A stretch of 22,899 bases of DNA from an uncultured Bacteroidota bacterium (GTDB lineage: Bacteria; Bacteroidota; Bacteroidia; Chitinophagales; Chitinophagaceae): NCBI GenBank assembly GCA_937928385.1, contig CALEZD010000087.1:1-22899 (forward strand). Reading direction: 5' to 3'. The notes beneath the pieces were generated by a model, which saw only the letters and a list, made by a program, of their open reading frames with translations, was not told the DNA's origin and made no database searches. Below, in pieces: positions 1 to 7,159 of this stretch. Both the position numbers and the translations under genes were made by a program. The stretch's first letter is position 1. The number at the start of each line of letters is the position of its first letter.

Positions 1-172
1 ACTAAAGTAGATGTAATAGTTAACATTTTTTTGGAACACAAGCATGCTTAATCAATCAATTCGAAATCAATCGTTTGCACTTCATGAAATATCAAGGCAA
101 TGAAAAAATGTTTTTTACCCGGTACAAGTTATTTTTTTCGTTGTATTGTTGTATCCAGTAATACTCTTAAAG

Positions 173-325
173 ATGAATACCGAAAAAGAAGAACGATTTA
201 GGTTAAAACTTCTATGGTTCGAATTTGAATGTTTTAACCCTGGAAAAAATAGCAAGTCTTTATTGACACGGTTATTGATTTTTCTGCTGGCAATGGTGGT
301 ATTATGGTTAGCGTTCAAAAGTTAG
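173..325 (+). CDS. Small single-span membrane protein (50 aa), hypothetical
   Basis: An ATG at 173 opens a 50-codon frame ending in TAG at 323-325. The N-terminal half is charged (begins MNTEKEERFRLKLLWFEFE). Residues about 30-48 form one hydrophobic segment (LLTRLLIFLLAMVVLWLAF) that stops two residues before the C-terminus, so the protein would be tail-anchored in the inner membrane. No family is recognised. There is no clear Shine-Dalgarno sequence, which is common in Bacteroidota. The opposite strand (115-318) also has an open frame, but its product is Asn/Ser/Thr-rich without any domain, so the plus-strand reading is preferred. The ORF stands alone, followed by about 160 bp of unassigned DNA and then the hairpin repeats. 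The layout of charged head plus C-terminal helix suggests a real gene, but its short length leaves chance possible. Confidence 0.45.
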   Translation: MNTEKEERFRLKLLWFEFECFNPGKNSKSLLTRLLIFLLAMVVLWLAFKS

Positions 326-397
326 ATATAGTTGTGACTAATCCGCCTTTAGCGAACAATTATTGTCTCAGTCATGCAATGCATGGCCGAAGTATTA

Positions 398-486
398 CTA
401 CAACAGTCTTTCCCAAGCAGAATAATCAATTTCACCCTTTATAGCTTTTTCGCAATATCCTTAATTAAATCCTTTACAATTTCCTT
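398..486 (-). pseudogene. Possible decayed C-terminal end of an unknown ORF, frameshifted
   Basis: On the minus strand, 486 down to 439 reads KEIVKDLIKDIAKKL and stops at TAA. From about 455 down to 398 a second frame reads AIKGEIDYSAWERLL and stops at TAG. The two readings join into one amphipathic peptide if one A is added back to the run of five A near 446-450. The fragment begins exactly where the 198-bp repeat starts (487), so the upstream coding part may have been replaced by the repeat. No family is recognised. The stretch is AT-rich and short, so coincidence is a real alternative. Confidence 0.25.
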
Positions 487-684
487 ACCCCCGCTGTTCT
501 ACATCTTCCGAAGGGTGATGTAGAACATATAATAGTAAGCCGTTCTGAGAACAGAAGTTATTAGCCTACAGATGTGAATTTGAACTATAGGCTATGTCAT
601 CTACAGCAGTTCAATGAATGCCGTTTACAAAACGGCTTTGTACCGGGTATTCAAGATGCCGTACCGAACATCTTGAACAGCGAT
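487..684. repeat. 198-bp structured direct repeat, copy 1
   Basis: This copy aligns without gaps to 744-941 at an offset of 257 bp, with 8 mismatches in 198 positions. It contains a series of separate inverted repeats: GTTCTACATC/GATGTAGAAC (496-505 with 517-526, loop 11); a CCGTTCT-G-AGAAC hairpin at 540-554, perfect over 5 bp only here; TTGAAC/GTTCAA (580-585 with 609-614); GCCGTTT-ACA-AAACGGC (620-636); and TTCAAGATG/CATCTTGAA (650-658 with 669-677). No frame stays open across the unit. It could be a structured RNA, a non-autonomous mobile repeat, or both; which one cannot be told from this window. Confidence 0.85.
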
Positions 685-708
685 TTTGTTGGTAAGGTGA
701 CAACCTCC

Positions 709-742
709 TGCTGTTCTACATCTTCCGAAGGGTGAAGTAGAA
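709..742. repeat. Partial third copy of the repeat's first hairpin
   Basis: Positions 709-742 repeat the first 34 or so bases of the 198-bp unit (CTGTTCTACATCTTCCGAAG and onwards). The right arm of the hairpin is degraded (GAAGTAGAAT where the full copies have GATGTAGAAC). The fragment sits in the 59-bp gap between the two full copies and directly abuts copy 2, which looks like a truncated or recombined unit. Confidence 0.7.
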
Positions 743-743
743 T

Positions 744-941
744 ACCCCCGCTGTTCTACATCTTCCAAAGGGTGATGTAGAACATATAATAGTAAGCCGT
801 TCTGAGAACGGAAGTTATTAGCATACAGATGTAAATTTGAACTATAGGCTATGTCATCTACAGCAGTTCAATGAATGCCGTTTACAAAACGGCTTTGTAC
901 CGGATATTCAAGATGCCATGCCGAACATTTTGAACAGCGAT
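744..941. repeat. 198-bp structured direct repeat, copy 2
   Basis: Second copy of the unit at 487-684. Its first hairpin is intact (753-762 with 774-783). The second hairpin is a perfect 7-bp stem, CCGTTCT-G-AGAACGG (797-811), where copy 1 has a mismatch. The last hairpin has one C-to-T change (CATTTTGAA) that still allows a G-U pair in RNA. The middle hairpins are unchanged. All eight differences are substitutions. The copy ends about 105 bp before the stop codon of the minus-strand gene at 1047. Confidence 0.85.
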
Positions 942-1046
942 GACCGGATGAACTAATAGACACAGGTACCCCTTCGGAACACCTGCGCCTGTGAAGAACT
1001 TTATTATAGATGAGATGTATTTCAGTTGCTGAACCGGAGGAAGAAT

Positions 1047-1676
1047 TTATTTATTCTTCGATTTTCGGTCATACTCTTGCTCAGATATCGAAGTGCGCAC
1101 AACTGCTAAAGTTTCTTTATCGAAGTATGTAGTGCAGGTAATTGTGCTTAAAATATTCTTCTTGAACCAATGTTTGACATGGTAAGTATCTTCAGCTTCA
1201 ATATAATCTGTCAAACGATAGTGTGTACCCCGCCAGAGCAATTCCGGGGTATTTATATAACCTGCCTTTTTAAGGCTGTCATACAATTTCATTGTCCTTC
1301 CAATACAGTCTCCTTTGCCCCACAAATCAATCCAAACCTCGCCTTGATATCGCGGAAATTTGTCTTGCAGGATATGTTTGTCAGTCCTGTAATACTCATA
1401 AACAATAGGTTGTTTGAATCTGTTAATACCAATACGACCATAATAGACAAAGTACTCAGTCTCAAAGAGTATTTTATACGGGCCATTCTTTTTGGAGTCC
1501 CCATTCATCCTCTTTTCAAAAAAATCCCGGTAATCAGATACCGATGAAGTATCAGTTTCAGTATTATTTTCCAGATATACGATTGTATGATAGGCAAAAG
1601 TGTCTTTACCTCCTGCATAGACTATCGGGCCGGCAAACAGCAATAATATCAGGTAATATATACGGTTCATATTCAT
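1047..1676 (-). CDS. Secreted hypothetical protein (209 aa)
   Basis: The protein starts MNMNRIYYLILLLFAGPIVYAGG, a typical Sec signal peptide, with likely cleavage after the YAG region. ATG at 1676 is chosen; a second ATG at 1670 is equally good, and an upstream GTG at 1688 only adds four residues before the signal peptide. The mature part is mixed charged and aromatic with no recognised domain, no lipobox and no obvious catalytic motif. Two Cys (within GKGDCIG and TITCTT) could pair in the periplasm. There is no operon partner: the next gene on this strand starts 98 bp upstream of it and looks unrelated. The role is unknown; the prediction of export is fairly safe. Confidence 0.75.
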   Translation of the reverse strand: MNMNRIYYLILLLFAGPIVYAGGKDTFAYHTIVYLENNTETDTSSVSDYRDFFEKRMNGDSKKNGPYKILFETEYFVYYGRIGINRFKQPIVYEYYRTDKHILQDKFPRYQGEVWIDLWGKGDCIGRTMKLYDSLKKAGYINTPELLWRGTHYRLTDYIEAEDTYHVKHWFKKNILSTITCTTYFDKETLAVVRTSISEQEYDRKSKNK

Positions 1677-1774
1677 CAATACATACACAGTAACGGTAAT
1701 GCGGTGTAAATTATTTCATAGATCAGCCTGACAACACCAACCGAAGGGGAAACCTGCACCAGAGCAATCTTCTA

Positions 1775-2779
1775 TTACTGGTTTCCATACAACTCCACCC
1801 CACTCTCCCCTGTTGATTTCTTCCATGCGCGATGCATGCCTGCTGTATTGAATTGCAGGGAGATATTACCCGACTTATCAACGGCTATGACACCGCCGGT
1901 AGCCCCCATGTTTTGCAGCTTTTCGTGTATCATCAGTTTTGCGGCATCGTCCACGGGCGTGTTCAGCAGTTCTACCCTGTCGGCAATGGCCTTCGCCATG
2001 CCCAGCCTGATGAAGTATTCGCCCCAGCCTGTACAGCTTACCGCACAACTATTATTATCGGCATAAGTGCCCGCACCTATAACGGGGCTGTCGCCAATAC
2101 GTGCAAACTTCTTATTGGTCATGCCGCCCGTGCTGGTACCGGCGGCCAGGTTGCCTTGTTTGTCTAATGCTACAGCGCCGACGGTTCCGTATTTCTCATC
2201 TACATTGCCGGGTTGGCCCAGGTATGATTTCTTTCCTTTGGCTTCGTTTTGTTGATTGTAACTATTGCGTCTTTTAGCGATCCAGAAATAAGACTGCGGT
2301 ACTATTTCACAGCCGTTTTGTTCAGCAAACATCTCCGCACCATGGCGCGCAAGCATTACATGGGCGCTCTGTTCCATCACCCTGCGTGCGGCTATTATAG
2401 GATTTTTGATATTCGTAACTCCTGCTACCGCACCCGCATTCAGGTTGCTGCCATCCATGATGGATGCATCCAGTTCTATCATGCCATTAGCCGCATATAC
2501 CGCTCCCCTGCCCGCGTTGAACATAGAATCGTTTTCCAGTGTAACAATGGCTGTTTGTACTGCATCGAGGGCGGTTCCGCCTTTATCCAGTACAGCGTAA
2601 CCCGCATCAAGGGCTTTTTGCATGCCTTGTTTGTATAATGCCTCGTCGGCAGGGCTGATGCTACCCCGGCTCATGATACCCGCGCCACCATGAATGACCA
2701 GCACAATTGGTTTTTCTGCCTGCGCAAAGGCGAATTGTTGCAATAGTGTGACAATCACGCATAAGAAAACATATCTCAT
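1775..2779 (-). CDS. Isoaspartyl peptidase / L-asparaginase, exported Ntn-hydrolase
   Basis: A 334-aa plant-type asparaginase (Asparaginase_2 family). It hydrolyses L-asparagine and beta-aspartyl dipeptides. The family is made as a precursor that cleaves itself just before a catalytic Thr; here that is Thr199 in YGTVGAVALD. Other family marks are HGGAG (30-34), FNAGRGAVY (87-95), ELDASIMDG (102-110), RIGDSP (227-232), GAGTYAD (235-241) and TGWGE (250-254). Residues 1-20 (MRYVFLCVIVTLLQQFAFAQ) are a signal peptide, so the enzyme should act in the periplasm or outside. ATG 2779 is chosen because the signal peptide begins there; the 23 residues encoded upstream add nothing. A promoter-like TTTG-N21-TAGTTTTT lies at 2826-2829 and 2797-2804 on the minus strand. 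Divergent from the surface-protein gene. Confidence 0.93.
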   Translation of the reverse strand: MRYVFLCVIVTLLQQFAFAQAEKPIVLVIHGGAGIMSRGSISPADEALYKQGMQKALDAGYAVLDKGGTALDAVQTAIVTLENDSMFNAGRGAVYAANGMIELDASIMDGSNLNAGAVAGVTNIKNPIIAARRVMEQSAHVMLARHGAEMFAEQNGCEIVPQSYFWIAKRRNSYNQQNEAKGKKSYLGQPGNVDEKYGTVGAVALDKQGNLAAGTSTGGMTNKKFARIGDSPVIGAGTYADNNSCAVSCTGWGEYFIRLGMAKAIADRVELLNTPVDDAAKLMIHEKLQNMGATGGVIAVDKSGNISLQFNTAGMHRAWKKSTGESGVELYGNQ

Positions 2780-2796
2780 AAGCGTATAATAATTAA

Positions 2797-2829
2797 AAAA
2801 ACTACATCTTTCTAATATTTCACTGCAAA
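2797..2829 (-). promoter_or_regulatory. Bacteroidota-type promoter candidate for the asparaginase gene
   Basis: On the minus strand TTTG (2826-2829) is followed after 21 bp by TAGTTTTT (2797-2804), seven of eight matches to the Bacteroidota -7 box TAnnTTTG. The start codon is at 2779, giving a short leader. This is motif matching by eye only. Confidence 0.45.
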
Positions 2830-2871
2830 AAATTGCTTGGTTGTACATTATTACTGAATTTTGGAAAGGGT

Positions 2872-5103
2872 ATGGCAGATATAGTAAAAAGCAGATGGCT
2901 CGCGCCTGTATTGTTGTTGTTGGTTTTATGCGGAAATAAAGCCGGTGCTACGCATTTGTATGGCGGGGAATTGCAATACACCCATACCGGCGGAAACTCA
3001 TACACCATAACGCTCACATTGTATGGCGACTGCAGCGGACAGAATTTTGACGGCCTTAAGGCTGCCAATCCCACCGTACGGATACTCAATAATTTCAACC
3101 TGTACACTACCCTGTTTTTGAGCGAAGACCCGGCGCAACGAAAAGAAGTTTCGCCTGTATGCCCTGAGGATGTTGAAAAAACAACCTGCAAAGACCCCTC
3201 AAACGGAACACTACCCGGTGTAACACGCTTTGTATATACAGGCACAGCTAACCTGCCGCCATCTACCAACTGGCAGATGATTTTTACGGGGGAAATGAAT
3301 AACCGTACCCAGGCAGGAAGAAGTAATAGTATCACTAATATCATATTTGGTATTGACGGTCAATTGATGGCGCTTGAAGCAAGGCTGAACAATATGAACG
3401 GCCCTAATTCTTCACCCAATTTCACCTCAATACCTACACCGTTCTATTGCATCAACAGGTTTCAGCAATACAATCAGGGGGCTGTTGACCCTGACAATGA
3501 CTCATTAAGTTTCTCGCTGGTGGACGCGATAAAAGGAGATGGCGGAACGACACAATATAATTTTCCATACAGCGGCGGTATGCCACTCAGCGCAGCGGCC
3601 GGCACTTTCAGCTTCGACAAAATTTCAGGGCAATTGAGTTTTCAGCCGGATATATTGCAAAGGGCACTGGTGGTAAACAAAGTAGAAGAATACAAAGACG
3701 GCGTACTGGTAGGCAGCAGTATGCGCGAAATGACATTTATAGTGCTGGACAACTGCAACAACAACCCACCTACAGGAAAAATTGACTCGACTAATATAAC
3801 AGGCGGGGCAGCAAAAGGCAATACAGTGAATGTATGCGCCAACACCCCCGATGTGCAGTTTGTCATCAATGGTACAGATGCCGATAGCGACCAGGTAGCC
3901 ATAACCATTAACAACCTGCCGCAAGGAGCAGTTGCGACAGTAAACAATTCCCAACCCGGACGGCCACAGGTCAATTTCTCTTGGAACACAGAAAACGTAG
4001 CCCTGGGCAACTACAACTTTTTTATCACCTATATAGATGATGCCTGCCCTTTGTACAGCAGCCAGACAGTTGCCTACACTATAAACGTGGTAGCGCCCAT
4101 GGAGATAAGCCATGAAATCATAAAGCCTACCAACTGCATTTTTCGCCAGCACATAGCTATTAATATACAACACGGCATTATACCCAGGAAAGTAACTGTT
4201 AAAAACTCCAGCGGCATTACACTGAATGAATACCTGGACACTACGGGGGTAATAGTAGACAGCTTTAAGCCGGGCACTTATACCGTATTTGCCGAGTCGG
4301 AAGCACTGCAATGCAAAGCTCAGTACACATTTACTGTTGCACATTCAGGCACATACCCCATACCCCCAGCCATAGCGGACGATGTAGACCATTGTATAGG
4401 AGACCCGGTACAACCTCTACCTGTCACTCCTGTACATGATGCATCTCTCAACTGGTATGGTACAGACGGCTTGCGCCAGGAGGGGACACCCACTTACCAG
4501 ACAGACAAAGCCGGTGTGTACCAGTGGTTAGTGACCCAGCAGGTAGGCGTATGCGAGTCGGTATCAGATACTTTGACAGTAACCGTCCACGACTTTCCTG
4601 AGATAAGGATACTGAACACCCCTGAGAGCATATGTGCAGGAGACGGTATACACCTGCAGGCAACAGGAGGCGTAAAATATGAATGGCTACCGGAGGACAA
4701 GGTGGTTTATTATAACGACTCGGCCTACGCTTATGTCAGGCAGGCATCAGAATATACGGTAAAAGGGTACAGTGAATACGGATGTGCCAATGCTGATACC
4801 ATCAGCTATACAAATATTGAACCATGCTGCACTTTTTCTTACCCCGGCGCCTTTACCCCCAACAGTGACGGGTTGAACGATGGCTGGCACCCTGTTACTT
4901 ATGGCAATATGGACTTCTACCTGCTGTCGGTGTACAACAGGTGGGGGCAGCGGGTATATATATCGTCTGACCCGCGCGAACGGTGGAATGGTACATTTAA
5001 CGGCAAAGCCTGCGAAATGGATACCTACCACTATTACCTGAGGGCCAAATGCGTGACCGGCCGCGAGGAAACTTCCCATGGGTCGTTTATACTGTTGAGA
5101 TAA
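2872..5103 (+). CDS. T9SS-sorted surface protein with gliding-motility C-terminal (CHU_C) domain
   Basis: A 743-aa exported protein. Residues 1 to about 27 are a signal peptide (LAPVLLLLVLCGNKAGA). The N-terminal part (HLYGGELQY, YTITLTLYGDCSG) resembles the start of many Bacteroidota gliding-motility-associated surface proteins. The middle holds beta-rich, Ig/PKD-like segments with paired Cys (for example VDPDNDSLSFSLVD and NGTDADSDQVAITI). The last 92 residues (652-743) match the CHU_C domain: PGAFTPNSDGLNDGW, LLSVYNRWGQRVY, WNGTFNGKAC, YHYYLRAKC. That domain acts as a type B sorting signal for secretion by T9SS across the outer membrane. ATG 2872 is chosen because the signal peptide begins there; an upstream TTG only adds 13 residues. 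The ligand or role in adhesion or gliding is not shown by the sequence. Confidence 0.9.
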   Translation: MADIVKSRWLAPVLLLLVLCGNKAGATHLYGGELQYTHTGGNSYTITLTLYGDCSGQNFDGLKAANPTVRILNNFNLYTTLFLSEDPAQRKEVSPVCPEDVEKTTCKDPSNGTLPGVTRFVYTGTANLPPSTNWQMIFTGEMNNRTQAGRSNSITNIIFGIDGQLMALEARLNNMNGPNSSPNFTSIPTPFYCINRFQQYNQGAVDPDNDSLSFSLVDAIKGDGGTTQYNFPYSGGMPLSAAAGTFSFDKISGQLSFQPDILQRALVVNKVEEYKDGVLVGSSMREMTFIVLDNCNNNPPTGKIDSTNITGGAAKGNTVNVCANTPDVQFVINGTDADSDQVAITINNLPQGAVATVNNSQPGRPQVNFSWNTENVALGNYNFFITYIDDACPLYSSQTVAYTINVVAPMEISHEIIKPTNCIFRQHIAINIQHGIIPRKVTVKNSSGITLNEYLDTTGVIVDSFKPGTYTVFAESEALQCKAQYTFTVAHSGTYPIPPAIADDVDHCIGDPVQPLPVTPVHDASLNWYGTDGLRQEGTPTYQTDKAGVYQWLVTQQVGVCESVSDTLTVTVHDFPEIRILNTPESICAGDGIHLQATGGVKYEWLPEDKVVYYNDSAYAYVRQASEYTVKGYSEYGCANADTISYTNIEPCCTFSYPGAFTPNSDGLNDGWHPVTYGNMDFYLLSVYNRWGQRVYISSDPRERWNGTFNGKACEMDTYHYYLRAKCVTGREETSHGSFILLR

Positions 5104-5132
5104 AAAGCCAAAAGTCTTATACGATATAATTC

Positions 5133-5171
5133 ACTTTTGAATTTTTACTTTTGAATTTTGCCTTAACTTTG
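5133..5171 (+). promoter_or_regulatory. trhO promoter region: tandem 14-bp repeat plus -7 box
   Basis: A 14-bp tandem duplication (ACTTTTGAATTTTT at 5133-5146, 13 of 14 identical at 5147-5160) is followed by TAACTTTG (5164-5171), a full match to the -7 consensus TAnnTTTG. Both repeat units carry TTTTG, the kind of sequence seen at -33, but the gaps to the -7 box are 24 and 10 bp and neither is ideal. Confidence 0.5.
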
Positions 5172-5203
5172 CGCATTATTTTTTATTCATCGTTTTAAAA
5201 TCG

Positions 5204-5210
5204 AAGGAGG
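5204..5210 (+). promoter_or_regulatory. Strong Shine-Dalgarno site of trhO
   Basis: AAGGAGG lies six bases before the trhO ATG. Other genes in this window have no comparable site, in keeping with the weak use of Shine-Dalgarno pairing in Bacteroidota. Confidence 0.8.
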
Positions 5211-5216
5211 TACACC

Positions 5217-6284
5217 ATGCCAGTGTTACACAACCGGGTATCGAACGAGGAACTGAAACAGCGTATGCTGGCCGAAACGGAGCCACGTACCACAGTGTCC
5301 TTCTACCAGTATTTCAATATTACAGATCCGAAACAATTCAGGGATGAGCTATGGCTGGCCTTTGAGCCGCTGAAAGTATTTGGTCGTATTTATGTAGCCA
5401 ACGAGGGCATCAACGGGCAGGTAAGCGTGCCTGCGAATAACTATGAAGCCTTCAGGGATGCATTGTACGCCACTGCACCCGAACTAAACGGTATACGCAT
5501 GAACATCGCCGTAGATGATGACGGCAAATCGTTTTGGGTGCTGAAAATAAAAGCGCGCAACAAGATAGTGGCCGACGGTATAGACGACCCCACATTTGAC
5601 ATGAACAATAAGGGCCAATACCTGAAGGCAAAAGAATACAACGAGCTGAGCGCTGACCCGGAAACCATAATAGTAGATATGCGCAACCACTATGAGTATG
5701 AAGTGGGCCATTTTGAGAACGCTATAGAAGTACCCTCAGACACCTTTCGCGAGCAGCTGCCTATGGCGGTAGATATGCTGAAGGACAAGAAGGACAAGAA
5801 CATCATCATGTACTGCACGGGCGGTATACGCTGCGAGAAAGCCAGCGCCTATATGCTGCACAATGGTTTCAAAAATGTTTTTCACGTAGAGGGTGGAATT
5901 ATAGAATATGCACGTAGAGCAAAAGAAGAAGGCTTGCCGTTGAAATTCATTGGTAAAAACTTTGTGTTTGATGAGCGCCTGGGCGAACGCATAACCGATG
6001 ATGTGATAGCCGAATGCCATACCTGCGGACAGCCCTGCGATGCGCATACGAACTGCAAAAACGATGGCTGCCACCTGCTATTCATACAATGCGATGCCTG
6101 TGCTGAAAAACTACAGGGCTGCTGCAGCGAGGATTGCATGGAAGAAAAAAACCTGCCTGAAGAAGAGCAACGTGTAAGGCGTGCAGGCAGGGAGAATGGT
6201 GTGAAAATTTTCAACAAATCGAAAGACCACCCGCTGAGGAAACACAGGGAGCAATGGAAGGCGGAGCGGACAAAAGAGGCATAA
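5217..6284 (+). CDS. trhO: tRNA uridine(34) hydroxylase TrhO (rhodanese family)
   Basis: A 355-aa protein of the UPF0176/TrhO family, which uses oxygen to hydroxylate U34 in certain tRNAs, the first step to 5-(carboxy)methoxyuridine at the wobble base. An N-terminal domain (about 25-130, with ANEGINGQVS at 61-70) is followed by a rhodanese domain (about 145-235) whose active-site loop MYCTGGIRCEKA gives Cys200 and Cys206. A Cys-rich tail (267-307, CHTCGQPCDAHTNC, CDAC, CCSEDC) is common in this family and probably binds metal. Unusually for this phylum the gene has a full Shine-Dalgarno sequence (AAGGAGG, 5204-5210) six bases before ATG 5217, which fixes the start. The next gene begins 4 bp after the stop, so the two are probably co-transcribed. 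Confidence 0.95.
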   Translation: MPVLHNRVSNEELKQRMLAETEPRTTVSFYQYFNITDPKQFRDELWLAFEPLKVFGRIYVANEGINGQVSVPANNYEAFRDALYATAPELNGIRMNIAVDDDGKSFWVLKIKARNKIVADGIDDPTFDMNNKGQYLKAKEYNELSADPETIIVDMRNHYEYEVGHFENAIEVPSDTFREQLPMAVDMLKDKKDKNIIMYCTGGIRCEKASAYMLHNGFKNVFHVEGGIIEYARRAKEEGLPLKFIGKNFVFDERLGERITDDVIAECHTCGQPCDAHTNCKNDGCHLLFIQCDACAEKLQGCCSEDCMEEKNLPEEEQRVRRAGRENGVKIFNKSKDHPLRKHREQWKAERTKEA

Positions 6285-6288
6285 TAAT

Positions 6289-6507
6289 ATGGCTGAAACA
6301 CAGAAAAACAACCCCCTGCATGGCATAACGCTGCTAATGATGCTGGAACAACTGCATGCACGATATGGTTGGGAAGAACTGGGCAGGCGCATCAATATCC
6401 GCTGCTTTCAGTACGACCCAAGTATCAAATCAAGCCTGACCTTTTTGCGGAAAACGCCCTGGGCCCGGAAGGAGGTGGAAGAGCTGTACTTGTTGATGAT
6501 ATCGTAG
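6289..6507 (+). CDS. VF530 family (DUF2132) DNA-binding protein
   Basis: A 72-aa protein matching the small VF530/DUF2132 family along its whole length: NNPLHGITLLMMLEQL, RYGWEELGRRINIRCF and DPSIKSSLTFLRKTPWARKE are its hallmark stretches. The family is a small helical fold named after a Vibrio fischeri protein and is described as DNA-binding; its cellular role is poorly defined. The start follows the trhO stop by 4 bp, implying one transcript. The length is normal for the family and nothing is missing. Confidence 0.88.
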   Translation: MAETQKNNPLHGITLLMMLEQLHARYGWEELGRRINIRCFQYDPSIKSSLTFLRKTPWARKEVEELYLLMIS

Positions 6508-6538
6508 GTTCAACCTCCGCGAGTTCGCCCCTCTATCT

Positions 6539-6553
6539 TCCGCCTGAGGCGGA
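6539..6553. other. Short GC-rich hairpin downstream of the VF530 gene
   Basis: TCCGCC-TGA-GGCGGA forms a 6-bp stem with a 3-base loop, about 30 bp after the VF530 stop codon. No T run follows, so it is at best a weak or Rho-assisted terminator, or an mRNA-end stabiliser. Confidence 0.45.
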
Positions 6554-6610
6554 GAGGATTAATGTTTGAATAAGTTGACAAACAGCGTACGCTGAATATT
6601 ATCCTGGGCT

Positions 6611-6625
6611 GAAGCGAGACGCTTC
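6611..6625. other. Second short hairpin in the same intergenic gap
   Basis: GAAGCG-AGA-CGCTTC forms a perfect 6-bp stem with a 3-base loop. It lies between the end of the trhO transcript and the possible sigma-54 promoter of the next gene. There is no T run. The role is unclear. Confidence 0.4.
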
Positions 6626-6656
6626 GGCCAGTAGAAATTATGCTACTATATAATCA

Positions 6657-6671
6657 TGGCACGATAATTGA
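6657..6671 (+). promoter_or_regulatory. Possible sigma-54 (-24/-12) promoter
   Basis: TGGCAC (6657-6662), five bases, then TTGA (6668-6671) matches the sigma-54 consensus TGGCAC-N5-TTGC with one mismatch, at the conserved C of the -12 element. The ATG of the next gene is 46 bp further on, a suitable distance. A sigma-54 activator is encoded at 13497-14753. The mismatch falls at an important base, so this is tentative. Confidence 0.3.
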
Positions 6672-6716
6672 CTTTTAAGTTGTTTCAAATTACCCAAGAA
6701 TAATAATATTTAGATT

Positions 6717-7046
6717 ATGACGGAGCGTGAATTTCTTGAAGTGAAAATTTTTTACGATGTAGAAAACCTGAACACCGGTTTTGATACTGACAGTATATGG
6801 CATTTTTGCGTGGATGATTTTAAAAAAGTGATGGCCCGGTCAGAAGAGCTGAACATTAAAATACTGGGTATGGAGTGCTGGGAGAAAGAAGAAGAGAAAC
6901 TGACAAAGTTTTATGAAGATTATGAAGAGCCCGCCCAGTGGCACAGAGCTGCTTTCCAGGAACTGGTAGAGAATCACGCCCCCTGCATATTTACAGCCAC
7001 TTTTGATATCCCGATAGAATTTTTGCAGGAAGGTGTGAAGGATTAG
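6717..7046 (+). CDS. Hypothetical acidic protein (109 aa)
   Basis: ATG 6717 opens a 109-aa cytosolic-looking protein with no signal peptide or membrane segment. It is rich in Glu and aromatic residues (KIFYDVENLNTG, MECWEKEEEKLTKFYEDYEE, FDIPIEFLQEG). No family or catalytic motif is recognised. The gene is flanked by intergenic DNA on both sides (209 bp before, 113 bp after), so it is probably transcribed alone, perhaps from the sigma-54-like site upstream. Codon use and composition look like coding sequence, and the opposite strand has no better frame. Confidence 0.7.
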   Translation: MTEREFLEVKIFYDVENLNTGFDTDSIWHFCVDDFKKVMARSEELNIKILGMECWEKEEEKLTKFYEDYEEPAQWHRAAFQELVENHAPCIFTATFDIPIEFLQEGVKD

Positions 7047-7132
7047 TGTTGCGATACAGGACACAGTAAGTGAGCCAAACAACAAAACCTGACAAACAAA
7101 TTACAAAACCATTCATGGAATACATCTCATAA

Positions 7133-7155
7133 CAGCGTTTTATTATTAAACGCTG
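7133..7155 (+). promoter_or_regulatory. Hairpin directly upstream of the tonB start codon
   Basis: CAGCGTTT (7133-7140), loop TATTATT, AAACGCTG (7148-7155) is a perfect 8-bp stem ending four bases before ATG 7160. It extends further if ATAA upstream pairs with TTAT at the start codon across a 2-base bulge. Such a structure would cover the ribosome landing zone, so a role in translation control is possible. Confidence 0.5.
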
Positions 7156-7159
7156 AGTT

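Noticed and set aside
115..318. Open frame of 67 codons on the minus strand
   Set aside because: Low-complexity Asn/Ser/Thr-rich product with no domain; the plus-strand frame at 173-325 has a clear charged-head and membrane-helix layout.
487..941. CRISPR array or integron attC-like sites
   Set aside because: Only two 198-bp copies with 96% identity and a single gap of 59 bp; no short regular repeats and spacers, no attC core (GTTRRRY/RYYYAAC), and no cas or integrase gene nearby.
487..941. Protein-coding repeat on either strand
   Set aside because: Short readable stretches occur (for example LHLPKGDVEH on plus, LLLYVLHHPSEDVEQRG on minus), but every frame has stops inside the unit in both copies.
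3625..4344. 239-codon frame on the minus strand inside the T9SS surface protein
   Set aside because: Antisense to a continuous gene with signal peptide and CHU_C domain; no features of its own.
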